Source: JANNHK01 sp034408875 (GTDB taxonomy: Bacteria > Actinomycetota > Acidimicrobiia > IMCC26256 > PALSA-610). Taken from it: 17,683 nt of DNA. The position numbers and the translations under genes are program-made. Of this stretch, positions 14,581 to 17,683 are shown piece by piece. The stretch spans positions 1 to 17,683 of the forward strand of contig JAWXCJ010000057.1 of NCBI GenBank assembly GCA_034408875.1. Direction: 5' to 3'. Each line of letters begins with the position of its first letter. Position 1 is the stretch's first letter. The notes below the pieces were generated by a model. It worked only from the letters and a program-made list of their open reading frames with translations. It was not told where the DNA came from and searched no databases.

Positions 14581-15687
14581 CTATTCGAGCTCCGCTTGGG
14601 AGTGGTCGCCCAACGTCAACCGTGTGGCCTTCGGCCGCGTGTTCGTGCGTGTCACTTCGACCGCGCGGCCGAGCAGCGAATCTTTGAGCCGATGCACACC
14701 GACGATGCGGCTGTTCTCGAGCACGACCGAGAACTCGATGTCGCAGTCGGTGAGCTCGCAGTCGGGTCCGATCGACGTGTACGGACCGACGTACGTGTCG
14801 ACCAGGTGCGTGTTCGCGCCGATGATCGCGGGACCGCGCACGGTCGAGTTCTTGAGCGTGGCGCCCGCTTCGATGACGACGCGCCCTTCGGCCTTCGACT
14901 TGCGGTCGAGGCGGCCGTCGACGCGCCGGTCGAGCGTGTCGAGCACCAACCGGTTGCACTCGAGCAGCGGGTCCTTCTTGCCCGTGTCGATCCACCAGCC
15001 CGCGAGGATCTGGTGGTGCACGCGGTGGCCCGAGTCGATCAGCCACTGGATCGCATCGGTGATCTCGAGTTCGTTGCGGCCCGACGGGCTGATGCTGAGG
15101 ACCGCGTCGTGGATCTCGGGCCCGAACAGGTACACGCCGACGAGCGCGTACTTCGACGGCGGGTTGGCCGGCTTCTCGACGAGCCGGATGATCTCACCCC
15201 GCGCGTCGAGCTCGGCGACACCCATCTGCCGCGGGTCGTCGACGGCGGCAAGCAGAATGTGCGCCGCAACCAACGGCCGGTGGTCCTCACCCAGTTCCGG
15301 CTCGCGGTCCCGCTCGGCGTGGAAACCGGCCACGAACTCGCGCAGGCCCTGTTCCAGCATGTTGTCGCCGAGATAGAGAACGAAGTCGTCGTTCCCGAGG
15401 TAACCGCGCGCCAGCTTCACGCCGTGGGCGATGCCGAGCGGCTCCGGCTGCGAAATGTACGTGACGCTCAGGCCGAACGCGGAGCCGTCGCCGACGGCGG
15501 CGCGGATCTCGTCGCCGGTCTCGGGGCTGACGACGATCGCGATGTCCTTGATCCCCACGTCGGCCATCTGTTCGATCCCGTAGAACAGGATCGGTTTGTT
15601 GGCCACCGGCACCAGCTGCTTGGCGCTGGTGTGGGTGATCGGGCGAAGACGCGAGCCGACGCCTCCGGCAAGGATGAGACCCTTCAT
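14581..15687 (-). CDS. rfbA: Glucose-1-phosphate thymidylyltransferase, long form
   Basis: Activates glucose 1-phosphate with dTTP to dTDP-glucose, the entry step of the pathway. It has 368 residues and belongs to the long RmlA type (StrD-like), which carries a C-terminal left-handed beta-helix. The nucleotidyltransferase domain (about 1-240) shows LAGGVGSRLRPITHTSAKQ with K23, metal-binding D108 in LYLGDNML, EKPANPPS, LVGVYLF and WWIDTGKKDPLLECN. Hexapeptide-like repeats follow from about residue 285 (ATLKNSTVRGPAIIGANTHL, YVGPYTSIG). The ATG at 15687 starts exactly at the family N-terminus MKGLILAGG. No Shine-Dalgarno sequence is seen, so the leader is probably very short. It is the first gene of the rfbACBD operon. 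Confidence 0.94.
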   Translation of the reverse strand: MKGLILAGGVGSRLRPITHTSAKQLVPVANKPILFYGIEQMADVGIKDIAIVVSPETGDEIRAAVGDGSAFGLSVTYISQPEPLGIAHGVKLARGYLGNDDFVLYLGDNMLEQGLREFVAGFHAERDREPELGEDHRPLVAAHILLAAVDDPRQMGVAELDARGEIIRLVEKPANPPSKYALVGVYLFGPEIHDAVLSISPSGRNELEITDAIQWLIDSGHRVHHQILAGWWIDTGKKDPLLECNRLVLDTLDRRVDGRLDRKSKAEGRVVIEAGATLKNSTVRGPAIIGANTHLVDTYVGPYTSIGPDCELTDCDIEFSVVLENSRIVGVHRLKDSLLGRAVEVTRTNTRPKATRLTLGDHSQAELE

Positions 15688-15697
15688 CGTGACGGGT

Positions 15698-15720
15698 GAA
15701 GCTACTACGGAGGTAGCTTC
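15698..15720. promoter_or_regulatory. Inverted repeat with mirrored -10-like boxes between rfbA and the HIT-like gene
   Basis: GAAGCTAC (15698-15705) and GTAGCTTC (15713-15720) are perfect inverted copies separated by 7 bases. Each arm carries TAGCTT reading outward. One ends 8 bases before the plus-strand ATG at 15728 and the other 11 bases before the rfbA ATG. Both genes lack a Shine-Dalgarno site, which fits near-leaderless transcripts from a shared divergent promoter. It could equally be an operator dyad. No clear -35 boxes are visible. Confidence 0.5.
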
Positions 15721-15727
15721 TCCCCGT

Positions 15728-16051
15728 ATGAGCGGTGATCTGGAGCGGAAAGACGGGTGCGATCTGTGCGAGGCGGCGCGGATCACGCCCTGGTTCCACG
15801 AAGACGACATCTGCTGGATCGCCGAGTGTGAGATCTGCGCGGTCCCGATGGTCGTGTGGCGGGGCCATGGTGTCGACCCGCCGGCCGAGACGCTGGCGCA
15901 CATGCACGACAAGCTGGCCATGGTTGTCGCCGAGCACTTCACGTACGAGCTCTATATCGACGACAACATGCGCAACATCCCGGACCACTACCACGCCCAC
16001 GCCCGTCCGAAAGGCGGGTTCTTCGGTCACGGCCTGAAACGCAAGGCGTGA
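15728..16051 (+). CDS. Small HIT-like protein with two CxxC pairs
   Basis: A 107-residue soluble protein. The segment D86-HYHAH-ARP has the H-phi-H-phi-H pattern (H87, H89, H91) of histidine-triad nucleotide hydrolases and transferases. C11-x-x-C14 and C34-x-x-C37 could bind a metal such as zinc, as in some HIT relatives. The middle (CAVPMVVWRGHGVDPPAE, then HMHDKLAMVV) resembles the HIT strand and helix that precede the triad. Function is unknown; it is presumably a nucleotide or phosphate-ester hydrolase. The ATG at 15728 lies 8 bases after a -10-like box, so the message is probably leaderless. An open frame upstream of it runs antisense to rfbA and is not used. The stop overlaps the next gene as GTGA. 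Confidence 0.8.
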   Translation: MSGDLERKDGCDLCEAARITPWFHEDDICWIAECEICAVPMVVWRGHGVDPPAETLAHMHDKLAMVVAEHFTYELYIDDNMRNIPDHYHAHARPKGGFFGHGLKRKA

Positions 16052-17625
16052 CCGAGCACGTCCTCACCATCGACCTCGGCACGTCGGGGCCGAAGGTCGC
16101 GACGTTCACGATCGACGGCACGTTCGTCGATGGCGACGTCGAGCACACGCGCCTCGACTTGGGCGCCGACGGTGCTGCGCAACAGGACCCGGCCGACTGG
16201 TGGCGCGCGATCACGACCGCCGCGCACCGTCTGCTGGCACGGGGCGCGGTGCCGGTCGACTCGTTCGTCGCGGTGTCGGTCACGTCGCAGTGGTCGGGCA
16301 CCGTGCCGATCGGGCCGCAGGGCGACGTACTGCACGACGCCATCATCTGGATGGACTCGCGCGGATCGCGCGCTGTGCGCCGCGCGGTCGGCGGCCGCGT
16401 GCGCATGCAGGGCTACGACCCGCTGAAGCTGCGCAAGTGGGTGGCTCTCACCGGTGGTGTGCCGGCGCTCTCGGGCAAGGACCCGGTCGGCCACATTCTC
16501 TGGTTGCAAACGGAGCGACCCGATATCGCGCGTGCGACGTGGAAGTACCTCGAGCCGAAAGACTGGCTCAACTACAAGCTCACCGGCCGCGCGGTCGCGA
16601 CGTACGACTCGATCGTGTTGCACTGGGTCACCGACAACCGCGACCTCGCCCAGATCGACTACGACCCCGGGCTCCTCGCGATCACCGGAATCGACCGCGC
16701 GCAGCTCCCGGATCTCGTTCCGGCAACCAGCATCGTCGGTGAACTCGCACCCGACGCGGCCACGCAACTCGGTCTCCCCGCCGGTGTCCCGGTGGTGGGT
16801 GGGACCCCCGACGTGCAGTCGGCAGCCATCGGCTCGGGTGCCGTGCGCGACTACGAAGGCCACCTGTACGTCGGCACGTCGTCGTGGATCACCTGTCACG
16901 TCCCGTTCAAGAAGACCGACGTGTTGCGCGGCATCGCGTCGCTGCCGTCACCGCTGCCCGGCAAGTACTACGTGGCCGACGAGCAGGAAACGGCGGGCGC
17001 GTGCATCGAGTGGCTGCGTAACAACGTGCTGTATCCCGACGACGAACTCCGCGACACGCCCGTGCCGACCGGCTTCTACGGTCGCATCGACGCGGCTGCG
17101 TCCGCCTCCGCTCCCGGAAGCAGCGGCGTCATCTTCACGCCCTGGCTCAACGGCGAGCGCACGCCTGTCGACGACCATCGCCTGCGGGCTGGCTGGCACA
17201 ACCTCTCGCTGCGCACGACCCGCAGCGACATGGTCCGCGGTGTCCTCGAAGGCGTCGCGTACAACACCCGGTGGCTGCTGGGTGTCGTCGAGAAGTTCGT
17301 CGACCGGCCGTTCCCGGGACTGAACTTCGTCGGCGGCGGCGCGCAATCCGAGTTGTGGTGCCGGATCATGGCCGACGTCCTGAACCGGCCCATCCACCAG
17401 GTCGAGCACGCGATCCACGCCAACACACGCGGCGCGGCTCTCCTGGCCGGGCTCGCGCTCAAACGGCTGACGATCGACGACGTCAGCCGGGCGGTGCGCA
17501 TCACCGAGACGTTCCAGCCCGACCCGGCCAACCGGGCCATCTACGACGAGCTGTACCGAGAGTTCCGTGCGCTACACAAGCGCACCCGAAGCATCTACGC
17601 GAGGTTGAACAGCCATGGCCGATGA
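16048..17625 (+). CDS. FGGY-family carbohydrate kinase (xylulokinase-like)
   Basis: An ATP-dependent sugar kinase of 525 residues, substrate not determinable. The actin-like ATPase fold is seen through the N-terminal phosphate loop TIDLGTSGPKVA (residues 7-18), IIWMDSRGS, PKDWLNYKLTG, the catalytic D255 in VVGGTPDVQSAAIGSG, the LYVGTSSWI strand, and the C-terminal signature FVGGGAQSELWCRIMADVL (about 427-445), then TRGAALLAGLAL. It is closest in general form to xylulokinases, though glycerol, ribulose or other polyol kinases cannot be excluded. The GTG at 16048 overlaps the HIT-like stop (GTGA) and gives the family N-terminus at once, so translation is probably coupled. A following gene begins inside its last codons. 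Confidence 0.92.
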   Translation: MTEHVLTIDLGTSGPKVATFTIDGTFVDGDVEHTRLDLGADGAAQQDPADWWRAITTAAHRLLARGAVPVDSFVAVSVTSQWSGTVPIGPQGDVLHDAIIWMDSRGSRAVRRAVGGRVRMQGYDPLKLRKWVALTGGVPALSGKDPVGHILWLQTERPDIARATWKYLEPKDWLNYKLTGRAVATYDSIVLHWVTDNRDLAQIDYDPGLLAITGIDRAQLPDLVPATSIVGELAPDAATQLGLPAGVPVVGGTPDVQSAAIGSGAVRDYEGHLYVGTSSWITCHVPFKKTDVLRGIASLPSPLPGKYYVADEQETAGACIEWLRNNVLYPDDELRDTPVPTGFYGRIDAAASASAPGSSGVIFTPWLNGERTPVDDHRLRAGWHNLSLRTTRSDMVRGVLEGVAYNTRWLLGVVEKFVDRPFPGLNFVGGGAQSELWCRIMADVLNRPIHQVEHAIHANTRGAALLAGLALKRLTIDDVSRAVRITETFQPDPANRAIYDELYREFRALHKRTRSIYARLNSHGR

Positions 17626-17683
17626 CGACGTGTCTGCAATCGAGAGATCGGTCAAGCCGTACCGGGGTGAGTTCCCCACGTAC
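17615..17683 (+). CDS. Start of an unidentified gene (cut by window edge)
   Basis: An ATG at 17615 overlaps the last 11 bases of the kinase gene and opens a frame of 23 codons to the window end (MADDDVSAIERSVKPYRGEF and onward). GAGG lies 10 bases upstream. The overlap implies it belongs to the HIT-like/kinase operon. Too little is present to identify the product. Confidence 0.6.
   Translation, partial: MADDDVSAIERSVKPYRGEFPTY

Noticed and set aside
15856..16047. N-terminal extension of the FGGY kinase across the HIT-like gene
   Set aside because: The kinase phosphate loop starts a few residues after GTG 16048, and the extension is a shadow frame of the HIT-like gene.

Overview
The window is dense, high-GC chromosomal DNA with short gaps and strong third-position GC bias. 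It looks like an actinobacterium. The Shine-Dalgarno-less, near-leaderless starts, the long-form RmlA and the unusual RmlB/RmlC variants make me think of Acidimicrobiia or a relative, but that placement is inference. I see no tRNA, rRNA, CRISPR array, transposase or integrase, and no gene-free stretch longer than about 165 bases.

Left part (1-5460). The window opens inside trpE (3' end only), followed 9 bases later by a ygfZ-type folate-binding gene. Convergent to these is a two-component system on the minus strand, an OmpR-type regulator followed by a HAMP histidine kinase. The two are separated by five perfect copies of a 17-bp tandem repeat. A small gene with a possible acyltransferase fold runs divergently from the regulator, with an apparently leaderless start. 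It ends against a short family GH1 beta-glucosidase on the minus strand.

Middle part (5491-12226), all plus strand. trpC, trpF, trpB and trpA give four consecutive enzymes from phosphoribosyl-anthranilate to tryptophan. They are followed by a motA-motB stator pair and an E. coli-type NADP isocitrate dehydrogenase (icd). trpB has a leader hairpin that could cover its ribosome binding site. icd ends in a strong hairpin shared with the convergent sugar operon.

Right part (12262-17683). A tightly packed minus-strand operon rfbA-rfbC-rfbB-rfbD (rmlACBD) encodes a dTDP-L-rhamnose-type pathway. RfbB and RfbC both depart from the textbook active-site motifs (TCE instead of TDE; GLHYH without the preceding Arg and following Lys). 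Divergent from rfbA, across an inverted repeat carrying mirrored -10-like boxes, are a small HIT-like protein with two CxxC pairs, a translationally coupled FGGY sugar kinase, and the first 23 codons of a further gene.

The most interesting items are the variant rml enzymes, the 17-bp repeat array inside the two-component operon, the HIT-like/FGGY kinase pair, the trpB leader hairpin and the divergent promoter palindrome. I do not see a clear-cut new defence or mobile system.
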